A stretch of DNA of 64,000 nt from an uncultured Clostridia bacterium (lineage in GTDB: Bacteria; Bacillota; Clostridia; Oscillospirales; Oscillospiraceae). The stretch is from contig CALYRG010000003.1 in NCBI GenBank assembly GCA_945482615.1, positions 1 to 64,000 of the forward strand. The letters run 5' to 3'. This document shows, piece after piece, positions 17,791 through 27,235 of this stretch (position 1 is its first letter; the number at the start of each line of letters is the position of its first letter). The position numbers and the translations under genes are program-made. Under the pieces are notes generated by a model, which searched no databases, was not told the DNA's origin, and was given only the letters and a program-made list of their open reading frames with translations.

Positions 17791-19092
17791 ATGATTATAC
17801 TGTCATTGTCTTTGGCTGCGATTCTTCTCAGTATTATTTTAGGGAATCGATTGAAGGTGAATACCGGCGTTTTGGCGGGCGTGTTTGCTGTATTTATTGG
17901 AATACTCGGTCTGCAGATGAAAGCAAAGGATTTTTTTGATCTGCTTCCGGACAAGATCATTTTTACAGTAACGGTCATCACCATTTTCTATGGCTACCTC
18001 TCTGAAAATGGGACATTGTCCGCATTCATCAGCCACATGATCTATGCCATGAAGGAAAAGTGCGCATTGATTCCCATGGCCATCTTTCTTTTCAGCATCG
18101 CTATCAGCAGTATAGGAATTGGCGCGCCCACAGCGACGGCCATTCTGGCGCCCATTGTCATGTCCATTGCGCCCAGAATCCGCCAGAAGTCTACCTTACT
18201 TGGCGTGTCGGTTTCCTATGGAGTGTGTATCGGCGGAAACTTTATTCTGAGTCAGGGCGGAATCATTTCCGCAGCCATTATCGATGGCAGCACGGAATAT
18301 GCCGGTATGGGGCGTCAGATTATGATGAAGGCATTTCTGATCAGCCTGCTGTTCTACCTTGCAATCTACTTAGTGATCTATATTACTGGACGCAGCCGGG
18401 ATGCGCAGCCCTTCTATGATACTGTCCAGCCGCCTCCCTACACAAAGCAGCAGAAGCAGAGCCTGCTTGTGCTTGCGGTTACGCTGGTCACAACCTTGGT
18501 ATTTTCGTTACTGGCGCATTTCCTGCCGGCCGGCGGACTGCGTACCTTCTTCAAGGAATTTGACCTGAGCTTTATCATACTGCTGGGAATTCTGGCACAG
18601 TCCCTTCTGCACCTGGCTGAGTTCCCCAAGGTGGTCCAGAAACATGTTCCGGTTCAGATGCTGGTGTTCTTTACCGGCATGACCCTCCTCATGGGCGTGG
18701 CGCAGAGAGCGGGAATTGTTGAATGGCTTAGTGCTCTTGTGCGCGGCAGTGTCCCTGTGCCGCTGGTGGCAGGGATCATGGCTTGCATTGCGGGCGTTAT
18801 GAGCTGCTTCAGCAGCACACTGTCAGTGGTTATCCCGGTTCTTTTCCCGCTGGTTCCGGCAATTGCAGGAGAGATGGGGCTGTCCGCCACTCTGCTTTAC
18901 AGTGCGATTTTTGTTGGCTCTACCAGTGCGGGTATTTCTCCGTTCTCAACCGGCGGCTTCCTTCTGGTCAGTAACTGCCAGGTGCGGGAGGAGTATCATT
19001 CCATGTGGAATCAGCTGCTCTGGCTTTGCATAACGAATATTGCTCTGGCGACGGTTCTTTTTGCGGTGCTGGGTGTGATTAGCTGTATCTGA
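17791..19092 (+). CDS. Ion transporter superfamily carrier (DASS/MatC-like dicarboxylate or anion transporter)
   Basis: Multi-TM with two repeats each bearing GxxSTSAGISPFSTGG/GAPTATAILAPI-type motifs; RBS gaggag 9 nt upstream of ATG 17791. Confidence 0.75.
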   Translation: MIILSLSLAAILLSIILGNRLKVNTGVLAGVFAVFIGILGLQMKAKDFFDLLPDKIIFTVTVITIFYGYLSENGTLSAFISHMIYAMKEKCALIPMAIFLFSIAISSIGIGAPTATAILAPIVMSIAPRIRQKSTLLGVSVSYGVCIGGNFILSQGGIISAAIIDGSTEYAGMGRQIMMKAFLISLLFYLAIYLVIYITGRSRDAQPFYDTVQPPPYTKQQKQSLLVLAVTLVTTLVFSLLAHFLPAGGLRTFFKEFDLSFIILLGILAQSLLHLAEFPKVVQKHVPVQMLVFFTGMTLLMGVAQRAGIVEWLSALVRGSVPVPLVAGIMACIAGVMSCFSSTLSVVIPVLFPLVPAIAGEMGLSATLLYSAIFVGSTSAGISPFSTGGFLLVSNCQVREEYHSMWNQLLWLCITNIALATVLFAVLGVISCI

Positions 19093-19168
19093 ATCACGCG
19101 ATCGGAGGCAGGAGTGATCCTGCCTCTCGTTGTATATGAGCATATCATACAAAATGCAAACATCATTA

Positions 19169-19197
19169 TTGACATTTGCGTACAGGTTTACTATAAT
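19169..19197 (+). promoter_or_regulatory. Consensus sigma-A promoter
   Basis: TTGACA-N17-TATAAT. Confidence 0.85.
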
Positions 19198-19238
19198 ATT
19201 CTCAGGAGAAAAGCCCTTTTTCCTAAGGAGGTTTCATT

Positions 19239-19871
19239 ATGGAAAAGAAAATTATTACCATCAGCCGTGAGTTTGGCTCCGGTGGCCGTACCGTTGGCCG
19301 CATGGTTGCCGATAAGCTGGGAATCCCCTTCTATGACAAGGAGTTGGTGGATCAAATCGCTGTGGAATCCGGTTTTGCACCCAAGTTCGTGGAAGAAAAC
19401 GGAGAGCATTCTCCCGGAAGCAGCCTGTTTTCCTATGCATTTGCTCCTCAGGGCGTACCCGGTGTGATGAACGGACTGTCTACTGCCGACTTCCTGTGGA
19501 ACATTCAGTGCAGCGTGATCCTGCAGCTGGCAGAAAAAGGCCCCTGCGTCATTGTGGGCCGGAATGCCGACTACATACTCAAGGATCGGGAGGACGCTCT
19601 GCATACCTTCATCTTCGCGGACATGGCATTCCGTGCGGAGCGTATCGTCAAGCGCTACGGTGAATCGGACAAGAGCCCGGAGACCCGCCTGCAGGAAAAG
19701 GATAAGCGCCGCCGGGTGAACTACCAGCACTATACCGGCCGTACCTGGGGCCAGGCACAGAACTATAACATCTGTCTGGATACCGGCGTTCTGGGTATCG
19801 AGCAGAGCGCGGACATCATCTGCCAGGCCGTCATGCGTTCCAGAGAGCCCGCGAAGGAATCTGAAGAATAA
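19239..19871 (+). CDS. Cytidylate kinase-like family protein
   Basis: MEKKIITISREFGSGGRTVGRMVADKLGIPFYDKELV, CVIVGRNADYIL. Confidence 0.9.
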   Translation: MEKKIITISREFGSGGRTVGRMVADKLGIPFYDKELVDQIAVESGFAPKFVEENGEHSPGSSLFSYAFAPQGVPGVMNGLSTADFLWNIQCSVILQLAEKGPCVIVGRNADYILKDREDALHTFIFADMAFRAERIVKRYGESDKSPETRLQEKDKRRRVNYQHYTGRTWGQAQNYNICLDTGVLGIEQSADIICQAVMRSREPAKESEE

Positions 19872-19884
19872 TCGGATTTGTTTC

Positions 19885-19915
19885 AACGCCCTGGGTCACG
19901 GACTCAGGGCGTTTT
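19885..19915 (+). terminator. Rho-independent terminator
   Basis: ACGCCCTG...CAGGGCGTTTTT. Confidence 0.75.
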
Positions 19916-19946
19916 TCCTGAAAAAGAATTTGAATGGAGGATACCT

Positions 19947-21587
19947 ATGTATTACGACCAGAAAATCTGGATCGGCGATGATAACGGCGAGAAGGTCTGC
20001 ATTCTGCCTCAAATGGCCAATCGCCACGGCCTGATTGCCGGCGCTACCGGCACCGGCAAGACTGTCACCCTGAAGGTACTGGCGGAATCCTTCAGTGACG
20101 CCGGGGTCCCGGTGTTCCTGGCGGATATCAAGGGGGACCTGTCCGGCATGTGCCGTCCGGGCCTGGATACTCCGGATATGCGTGAGCGTATCCAGCGCTT
20201 CGGACTGGAGGAGTGCGGCTTCCGCTTCCAGGAGTATCCCAGCGTGTTCTGGGATATCTATGCCAGCATGGGCATTCCCCTGCGCACCACCATCTCTGAA
20301 ATGGGTCCTCTGCTTCTGGCCAAGCTGCTGGGCCTGAACACCACCCAGTCCGACATCCTGACGGTGGTCTTCAAGATCGCCGATGACGAGCAGCTGCTGC
20401 TCATTGACACCAAGGATCTCAAGTCCATGCTTCAGTATGTGGCAGAGAACAATGCCAAATATTCTGCCGAGTACGGCAACATTGCCAAGGCCAGCATCAA
20501 TGCCATCCTCCGGGGCGTGGTAGCGCTGGAGAGCCGGGGCGGCGAGCAGTTCTTCGGTGAGCCCGCCCTGCGGATTTCCGACTGGTTTACTACCGATGGC
20601 GGAAAGGGTACCATCAATATTCTGGACTGCCGGAGCCTGATGAATGATGCATCCCTGTATACCACCTTCCTGCTGTGGATGCTCTCGGAGCTGTTCGAGA
20701 CACTGCCGGAGATCGGTGATCCCAAAAAGCCCCGGATGGTCTTCTTCTTTGACGAAGCGCATCTGCTGTTCAAGGGGATTTCCAAGCATCTGCTGGAGAA
20801 GATCGAGCAGGTTGTCAAGCTCATCCGCTCCAAGGGCGTGGGCGTCTACTTCATCACCCAGAACCCCAGAGACATCCCGGACGATGTTCTGGCACAGCTG
20901 GGCAATAAGATTCAGCATGCCCTCCGGGCCTACACGCCTGCCGAGGAGAAGGCGGTAAAGGCCGCGGCCCAGTCCTTCCGCAAGAACCCCGCCTTTGACA
21001 CCAAGCAGGTCCTGATGGAGCTGGGAACCGGTGAGGCACTGGTTTCCGTACTGGACGAGGACGGCATTCCCACCATGGTGCGCAGATGCAGGATTCTGCC
21101 TCCCCAGAGTATGATGGGGGCCATCTCCGATGCCGACAAGCAGGCGCATTTCATGGCGGACAACCTGTACCTGAACTACAAGGAGATGCAAGACCGGGAT
21201 TCCGCGTTCGAATTTCTGGCAAGAAAAATGGAGCTTCTGACCATTGAGCGGGAGAAGCAGCGCAAGGAAGAGGAGGCAGCCAAGGCTGCCGAAAAGCAGC
21301 GCATTGCTGAGCAGAAGGCTGCCGAAAAGCAGCGCCTGGCAGAGGAGAAGGCAGCGGCTAAGGCTGCCGAGAAGGAGGCCAGAGATGCCCAGCGTGAGAA
21401 GGAAAAGCAGGAGAAGGCCATTAAGTCCAGCGTCAAGAGTGTCGGCAGCTCCGTTGCCGGTACGGTGGGCCGGGAGGTCGGCAAGACTTTGGGCGGCAGC
21501 GTCGGCGGAAGGTTCGGTAGAACCCTTGGCGGTAACCTGGGCGCGGCCCTGGGCCGGAGCATTCTGGGTACCTTCCTGAAAGGATAA
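19947..21587 (+). CDS. HerA-like helicase-family ATPase (DUF853/YjgR type)
   Basis: GLIAGATGTGKTVTLKVLAESFSDAGVPVFLADIKGDLSG; MVFFFDEAHLLF; Ala/Lys/Glu-rich then Gly-rich C-terminus. Confidence 0.9.
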   Translation: MYYDQKIWIGDDNGEKVCILPQMANRHGLIAGATGTGKTVTLKVLAESFSDAGVPVFLADIKGDLSGMCRPGLDTPDMRERIQRFGLEECGFRFQEYPSVFWDIYASMGIPLRTTISEMGPLLLAKLLGLNTTQSDILTVVFKIADDEQLLLIDTKDLKSMLQYVAENNAKYSAEYGNIAKASINAILRGVVALESRGGEQFFGEPALRISDWFTTDGGKGTINILDCRSLMNDASLYTTFLLWMLSELFETLPEIGDPKKPRMVFFFDEAHLLFKGISKHLLEKIEQVVKLIRSKGVGVYFITQNPRDIPDDVLAQLGNKIQHALRAYTPAEEKAVKAAAQSFRKNPAFDTKQVLMELGTGEALVSVLDEDGIPTMVRRCRILPPQSMMGAISDADKQAHFMADNLYLNYKEMQDRDSAFEFLARKMELLTIEREKQRKEEEAAKAAEKQRIAEQKAAEKQRLAEEKAAAKAAEKEARDAQREKEKQEKAIKSSVKSVGSSVAGTVGREVGKTLGGSVGGRFGRTLGGNLGAALGRSILGTFLKG

Positions 21588-21731
21588 ATGAATCCCCCTG
21601 AGCAAAGGCGGGTGGCCGTAACACAGTAACTCCATTTATTACAGGGCCTGTCCGGAAGGGGTAAAAAACAAAAAAGTGCGCCGCTTCGTCAGTCTTGACG
21701 GAACGGCGCTCTTTCACGCTCTACACAGCAA

Positions 21732-22418
21732 TCAACGGTTCGTATAGAGTGCTTCTTCCTCTGCAGTGGCGGCACGGACTTCCATGCCTTTTTCCCAAAC
21801 AAGAATTGAGTTCTCTGGATCATCTTTGATTCCAAGATAAACTCTTGTTACAGGAACAAGTGATTCATCATTCAACCACGCAAATGCACTTTCAGGATCA
21901 AAGCCTATGCCGCCTGTGCCGATTCTATGTGGGATATTTGTTTTCTTTGCCAGAATAGGTCTATAGGTTGAAATATAGCCGTTACCATCGCTTCCGACTT
22001 CTACTGATGAGCTAAAATAATTCAAATCATACAAATCATCATAGGTAATATGAATCATGCCATCAGAAGTCTGAAATACAGCCATCACAACGACATCATC
22101 TTTCCCCATCGGAACGCATTTCCATTCTCTCAAAACAGTGTTTGCTATGAGAATCAGTATGAGAAAGAATGCAACGCCGAGTCCAATCCATAAAGATTTT
22201 TTTCTCTCGTGGTTCCATTTTTTCTGAATTGGACGCAGAGGTTCTATTTCTTTTGCCATTTCGTAAGGTTCTGGCACTGAACCAAGATCATTCAGTATCT
22301 TTCTGCAATCTGCACAACCAGCGCAGTGCTTTTCCACTGCATTGTGGGTCTCGGTACTACATACATCATCGTGATACAGCGGAAGCAGATCACGGATTAT
22401 GCCACAGGGATAATTCAT
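21732..22418 (-). CDS. Anti-sigma factor with N-terminal zinc-finger and one TM
   Basis: HCAGCADCRKILNDL (zf-HC2-like), TM FFLILILIANTVL; 4-nt overlap with upstream sigma gene. Confidence 0.8.
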   Translation of the reverse strand: MNYPCGIIRDLLPLYHDDVCSTETHNAVEKHCAGCADCRKILNDLGSVPEPYEMAKEIEPLRPIQKKWNHERKKSLWIGLGVAFFLILILIANTVLREWKCVPMGKDDVVVMAVFQTSDGMIHITYDDLYDLNYFSSSVEVGSDGNGYISTYRPILAKKTNIPHRIGTGGIGFDPESAFAWLNDESLVPVTRVYLGIKDDPENSILVWEKGMEVRAATAEEEALYTNR

Positions 22419-22876
22419 TCGAGCTCCTCCTTAATTGTCAACCTTGCACGATGATAAGTCACCCGTGCCCAATTTTCTGTTTTTCCAAATAATAAACCGA
22501 TCTGCCGGAAGGATAATTCTCCGAGTACTCGTAGTGAAAACACCTCTTTATAAGGTTCCGGTAGGTTATGAAGCGCTTGGTGAATCAGAAAGGCGGATTC
22601 TTTATCTAGCATCATTTCCTCTAAAGAACTGGTGAGCGTTTCCTCTTCCTCCGGCTCCTTATGTTTTTTAAGGTAGGATAGGTAAGTGTTTTTTGCAATT
22701 TGGCAAAGCCAAACATAAAGCTTGCACTGTCCTTGAAAAGAATCCAGTGATTTCAATGCTTTGAAGAATGCTTCTTGGGTGATTTCTTCGGCAAGGTCTG
22801 AATCCCGACTCAAGGCTAATATGTATCTATAGACATCCTGAAAATAAAGAGAATATATCTCCTGATAATCTTCCAC
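22415..22876 (-). CDS. ECF RNA polymerase sigma factor
   Basis: YILALSRDSDLAEEITQEAFFKALKSLDSF (region 2), EVFSLRVLGELSFRQIGLLFGKTENWARVTYHRAR (region 4). Confidence 0.94.
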   Translation of the reverse strand: MEDYQEIYSLYFQDVYRYILALSRDSDLAEEITQEAFFKALKSLDSFQGQCKLYVWLCQIAKNTYLSYLKKHKEPEEEETLTSSLEEMMLDKESAFLIHQALHNLPEPYKEVFSLRVLGELSFRQIGLLFGKTENWARVTYHRARLTIKEELE

Positions 22877-23000
22877 TATTTCACCCCCTTTACCTATATG
22901 ACTCGAGAAATAGCATTTCGTTACAAAGAAAGAAATACTCCTTTGAAATCAAAGAATGGCGCACTTCTATACGGGTTACCCCATATGTGTGCTCATCTCC

Positions 23001-23204
23001 GGCCTAAGAGCCGCCGCAATGCGGCGGTTGGCCTCCGAAACGCCTCGCTGCGGCTCGGCGTGCGAGACCGAACGCCCCAGACACCTGAATGTCCGGGGCG
23101 CTTTGCGTCACTATGTTCCGAACATGGGACTGTATCCCTTGCGCCGCGAAAGCGGCTATCCCCTTATGGCAAAAGGCGTGACCACTTTCGTCACGCCTTT
23201 TGCC
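23001..23204. other. Hairpin-dense intergenic element of unknown function
   Basis: CCGCCGC-AAT-GCGGCGG; CGCCCCaGACA...TGTCcGGGGCG; GCCGC-GAAA-GCGGC; terminal GGCAAAAGGCGTGAC-N7-GTCACGCCTTTTGCC. Confidence 0.5.
23168..23204. terminator. Strong bidirectional hairpin terminator
   Basis: Perfect 15-bp stem GGCAAAAGGCGTGAC/GTCACGCCTTTTGCC. Confidence 0.75.
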
Positions 23205-23250
23205 TATTTAACAGTCTTACGAACACCCCACTAAAGCTCAGGGGGATTTT

Positions 23251-25566
23251 CTATGTCAGTGGGGGATTTTTGCCGTAAGTTTCCCGGAGCTTTTTCAGAA
23301 TGTCGGTGTCTGCGGGGCAGAAGTCGTAGGCACCAATCTGGCTGGGGTGAATCCAGGTAAGGGCATTGTGCTCCAGAAGCTGGGGGACTCCATCCGCAAT
23401 GACGCAGTGATAGAGTGTCAGACGGATGAGAATATCCGGATAGTCGTGAATGACATGGGTGAACGCACTGCCCACCCGGACGGTAATACCCAGTTCCTCC
23501 CGGCACTCCCGCACCAGCGCAGACTCCATGGTCTCTCCGGGCTCCACCTTGCCGCCGACAAATTCCCACAGAAGGCCCCTTGCCTTGCCCGCAGGGCGCT
23601 GGCAGATCAGGAACCGATCCTTTTCCCAAATCAGCGCCGCCACAACGTCCACCATCCGCTTCCGGCTGAGTACCATGGTGGAAATAGGCTCCACCGTGAC
23701 CTGCTGCTGGGCCTGCCCCAGATCACCAGTGCCAGCCTGGCTTCCCCGGACGTGAATCCGCCAAGGCTTGCCCTGAGGCAGAGAAATGGCAACCGGGTGC
23801 TGGGCGGCGTTGAAGATCACATACAGCTCATCCGGCCCCTCGGTAATGCGGTAGACGGCGGTTTGGGGATCGTCGCAGGGGATGCACGATACGAGCTTTG
23901 CCACATCCGCCCGGGTACGCAGCCGCAGGGAGGGATGGGCTTTTCGGAAGGCGATAAGCCCCTTATAGTATCGAACCGTCTGTTCATAGGCAGGATCATC
24001 CAGAGTATCCCATTTCAGGCTGTTGACTTTGTCCGGGGAGCGGTAGCTGTTTTCGTCAAAGCTGCCGCCCCGTCCGGGCTTGGTGCGCAGCATTTCCTCG
24101 CCCGCCTGGAAGAGGGGAACACCCTGAGAAAGCATGCAGAAGGCTGCCGCCAGCTTGTTCATCCGGATTCGGGTATCCAGGGTTGCATCGGGAGCCGCGG
24201 TTGTGATCCGGTCAAACAGGGTGGTGTTGTCGTGGCAGGAGACATAGTTGACGCACTGCTCCGGCTGGGCGGCCCAGGAGGGAGTACCTGTAAAGCAGGC
24301 ATCCAAGAGACCCCGGTCTGTCTCGCCGCCGCATACAAACCCGGGAGCGGTCTGGTCAAACAGTCGTCCGCGCAGGGCGTCCCGAATGGTGTCGCTGAAA
24401 AAGGCAAAGCCGGGAAGCAGGGAGGAATTCTCCTGGACGGCAAGGGTGACGTTGGGCTTGGTAGGGCAGGTATTCATATGCCAGCCCTCGCCGTAGAAGA
24501 GAACGTTGGGATGGTTCCGGTGAACGGCATCCATGACGGAACGGATTGTCTGTACATCCAGAAGGCTGGCAATATCAAACCGGAAGCCGTCAATGTGGTA
24601 CTCCTCCGCCCAGTAGAGCACGGAGTCCACAATGAACTTGCGAACCATGCTCCGCTCGGAGGCGGTGTCGTTGCCGCAGAAGGAGCCGTTGGAATAGACA
24701 CAGTCAGAGCTGATCCGGCTGAAATAGCCGGGAACAAGCCGGTTGAAGCAGAATCCACCGCCATCGTACACGTGGTTGTACACCACATCCATGATGACGC
24801 TGATCCCGGCATCGTGGAGGGATTTCACCATCTGCTTGAACTCCCGCACACGCACGGCGCCGTCATGGGCGTCGGTGGCATAGGAGCCTTCGGGGGCATT
24901 GAAGTTGACCGGGTCATAGCCCCAGTTGTATTGGGGAGAGGGACGGCTTTCGTCTGAGGAGCCGAAATCAAATACCGGCAGCAGATGCACATGGGTGATG
25001 CCAAGGCTGCGCAGATGGTCAAGCCCCACCGGCTGGCCGCCTTTGGTAATGCGGCCGGATTCGGTAAAGGCCAGGTACTTGCCCCGGTGCTGGAAGCGAA
25101 GCCCCCTCTGCATGGAAAAATCCCGGACGTGGAGCTCATAGATGACGGCATCGGTGATGGGGCTTCCGTAATGGGGATCGATGTCCTCGTCCCAGCCCTC
25201 CGGATTGGTGGCGGGCAGATCGATGATCATGGCGCGGCAGCCGTTGACGCCTACAGCCCGGGCATAGGGATCACAGGCTTCCCGCTCCGTTCCGTCTGCC
25301 GTAACCACGAAGGTGTAGTAGACGCCCCGCAGATCCTTCCGGCAATGGGCAACCCAGGTGCCCTGCACATCCTGCTGCATGGGCATCAGGCCAATCAGAT
25401 CATCCCGTTCCGGGTCGCCGGAGGCGTAGAGTCTGACACAGGCGTTCTGTGCGGTGGGGGCCCAGAGCCGGAAGAAGGTTTCCCCACCGGAACACACGGC
25501 TCCCAAATCGGAGCCGGTGTAGGTATAGGCTTGTTCAAATTCGGAGCTGGCGTATTGTTCGTACAT
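23251..25566 (-). CDS. pulA: Type I pullulanase fused to C-terminal Nudix (MutT-like) hydrolase domain
   Basis: YNWGYDPVNFNAPEGSYA, DGFRFDIASLLD, FYGEGWHMN, SCHDNTTLFDR (GH13/PulA); C-terminal GGKVEPGETMESALVRECREELG Nudix box in one uninterrupted frame. Confidence 0.93.
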   Translation of the reverse strand: MYEQYASSEFEQAYTYTGSDLGAVCSGGETFFRLWAPTAQNACVRLYASGDPERDDLIGLMPMQQDVQGTWVAHCRKDLRGVYYTFVVTADGTEREACDPYARAVGVNGCRAMIIDLPATNPEGWDEDIDPHYGSPITDAVIYELHVRDFSMQRGLRFQHRGKYLAFTESGRITKGGQPVGLDHLRSLGITHVHLLPVFDFGSSDESRPSPQYNWGYDPVNFNAPEGSYATDAHDGAVRVREFKQMVKSLHDAGISVIMDVVYNHVYDGGGFCFNRLVPGYFSRISSDCVYSNGSFCGNDTASERSMVRKFIVDSVLYWAEEYHIDGFRFDIASLLDVQTIRSVMDAVHRNHPNVLFYGEGWHMNTCPTKPNVTLAVQENSSLLPGFAFFSDTIRDALRGRLFDQTAPGFVCGGETDRGLLDACFTGTPSWAAQPEQCVNYVSCHDNTTLFDRITTAAPDATLDTRIRMNKLAAAFCMLSQGVPLFQAGEEMLRTKPGRGGSFDENSYRSPDKVNSLKWDTLDDPAYEQTVRYYKGLIAFRKAHPSLRLRTRADVAKLVSCIPCDDPQTAVYRITEGPDELYVIFNAAQHPVAISLPQGKPWRIHVRGSQAGTGDLGQAQQQVTVEPISTMVLSRKRMVDVVAALIWEKDRFLICQRPAGKARGLLWEFVGGKVEPGETMESALVRECREELGITVRVGSAFTHVIHDYPDILIRLTLYHCVIADGVPQLLEHNALTWIHPSQIGAYDFCPADTDILKKLRETYGKNPPLT

Positions 25567-25585
25567 GGCGAGCGCTCCTTGCTTT

Positions 25586-27235
25586 TTATTCTTTCAGCAG
25601 GGAAATGGTGTCCTGAATGCGCTGGCGGGTCCGATCCTCTCCCAGAATCTGCATAACGGTATACAGGTCGGGGGAGTTGGTCTTACCGGTGACGGCAAGA
25701 CGGACGAAGGTGGACACGTCTGCCACCGTGCCGGGGAAGGCATCGGGGTCAGCCTTGTAGGCTTTCATATCAGTGGTGAAGCCAATTTCTTCGGTGATGG
25801 CCTTGACCTTGGCAAACCAGGTGTTGGCATCATCTGCAAAATCGAAGGAGGCCAGGAACCGGTTCAGGACATCGGCGATGAGGGAAGCGTCGTACTTGCC
25901 CTCAAAGGCAGGCTTTTCCAGGTACTGGTCATAGAAGAAGCCCATATAATCCTTGGCATCCTTCCACACGGCCAGATCCTTTCTCGGCTTCTTCCCGCCC
26001 CGGCCGATGGCAAGGATTCTGGTGGCGAAATCGGGATCGGCATCCAGAGCAGCGCCAAAGTCCGGATCAAACTCCTTTGCCCACTCGGTAAGAAGTCTGT
26101 ACACCTTTCCGGCATCCATCCGGGAGATGACGTTCTTGGAGACATCCACCAGCTTGGCATAGTCAAACAGAGAGCCCGCGGGATTCAGCTTTTTGGGGCT
26201 GAAGGGGAAGGTGGTGGGATCGGCATCGGGGTTGGCCCGACGCCAGTCTTCGAAGTTGGAGTTCAGAAGGGTCATGATATACTCGTACACAGCCTCCACC
26301 GGGAAGCCCTCTGCCTTGTAGAAGGTCAGTGCCAGCTCCGGGTCCTTGCGTTTGCTGAGCTTGCGCTTGGAGGTGCCGTCCATCTTCATCAGAGGCCCGA
26401 TGTGGACATATTTGGGGAGCTTGAAGCCCAGGGCCTGGAACAACTGAATGTGGAAGGGCAGGGTGGGCAGCCACTCATCGCCGCGCACCACATGGGTGGT
26501 GCGCATCAGGTGATCGTCCACCGCGTGGGCAAAGTGGTAGGTGGGAATGCCGTCGGACTTCAGGAGCACATGATCGATGTCGTTTTCGGTGATGGTGAGC
26601 TTTCCCTTCACCAGATCGTCGAACTTGAACTGATTCTGGATGCTGCCGGTACTGCGGAAGCGGAGAACCCAGGGATTGCCTGCATCCAGCTGTGCCTGGA
26701 TGTCCTCCATGGGACGGTCACGCCAGATGGCGTATTTGCCGTAGTAGCCGGTGTTTTCCTTGTTTGCCTCCTGCTGCTCCCGCATGGCGGACAGCTCCTC
26801 CTCGGTGCAGAAGCAGGGGTAGGCTTTGCCCTCGGAAACCAGCTTCCGGGCATACACGTGGTAGATGTCCGCACGCTGCCGCTGACGGTAGGGGCCGTAG
26901 ATACCGCTGTCGCCATCCATGGTGGCGCCCTCGTCAAACTGAATACCATAGTGCTTCAGGGTGTTGATGAGCACCTCCACCGCGCCGGGAACCTCCCGCT
27001 TGGCATCGGTGTCCTCCACCCGGAGGAACAGCACGCCGCCGCTCTGATGGGCCATCCGCTCAGAGGTCAGCCCCTGCACCAGATTACCCAGGTGAACAAA
27101 GCCGGTGGGGGAGGGAGCCATCCGGGTGACAACGGCCCCCTGGGGAACATCCCGGAGAGGGAACTTCTTTTCCAGGTCCTCCGGAGTCATGGTGACATCC
27201 GGAAACAGAAGATCAGCCAAAGCCTGATAATCCAT
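25586..27235 (-). CDS. gltX: Glutamate-tRNA ligase
   Basis: VVTRMAPSPTGFVHLGNLVQGLTSERMA (HIGH-type motif), KRKLSKRKDPE (KMSKS-type). Confidence 0.95.
   Translation of the reverse strand: MDYQALADLLFPDVTMTPEDLEKKFPLRDVPQGAVVTRMAPSPTGFVHLGNLVQGLTSERMAHQSGGVLFLRVEDTDAKREVPGAVEVLINTLKHYGIQFDEGATMDGDSGIYGPYRQRQRADIYHVYARKLVSEGKAYPCFCTEEELSAMREQQEANKENTGYYGKYAIWRDRPMEDIQAQLDAGNPWVLRFRSTGSIQNQFKFDDLVKGKLTITENDIDHVLLKSDGIPTYHFAHAVDDHLMRTTHVVRGDEWLPTLPFHIQLFQALGFKLPKYVHIGPLMKMDGTSKRKLSKRKDPELALTFYKAEGFPVEAVYEYIMTLLNSNFEDWRRANPDADPTTFPFSPKKLNPAGSLFDYAKLVDVSKNVISRMDAGKVYRLLTEWAKEFDPDFGAALDADPDFATRILAIGRGGKKPRKDLAVWKDAKDYMGFFYDQYLEKPAFEGKYDASLIADVLNRFLASFDFADDANTWFAKVKAITEEIGFTTDMKAYKADPDAFPGTVADVSTFVRLAVTGKTNSPDLYTVMQILGEDRTRQRIQDTISLLKE

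Noticed and set aside
21250-21400. KAAEKQR repeats in the HerA-like ATPase as a possible tandem-repeat element
   Set aside because: Low-complexity charged linker, common in this family; repeat units are too degenerate to be a mobile or regulatory array.
19896-21635. 579-aa minus ORF opposite the HerA-like ATPase
   Set aside because: Shadow ORF; Gln/Leu/His-rich composition and no recognisable fold.
22898-23278. 126-aa and 92-aa plus ORFs in the sigma-pullulanase intergenic
   Set aside because: Composition driven by multiple palindromes; no SD; both terminate after the terminator hairpin. Treated as non-coding structure.
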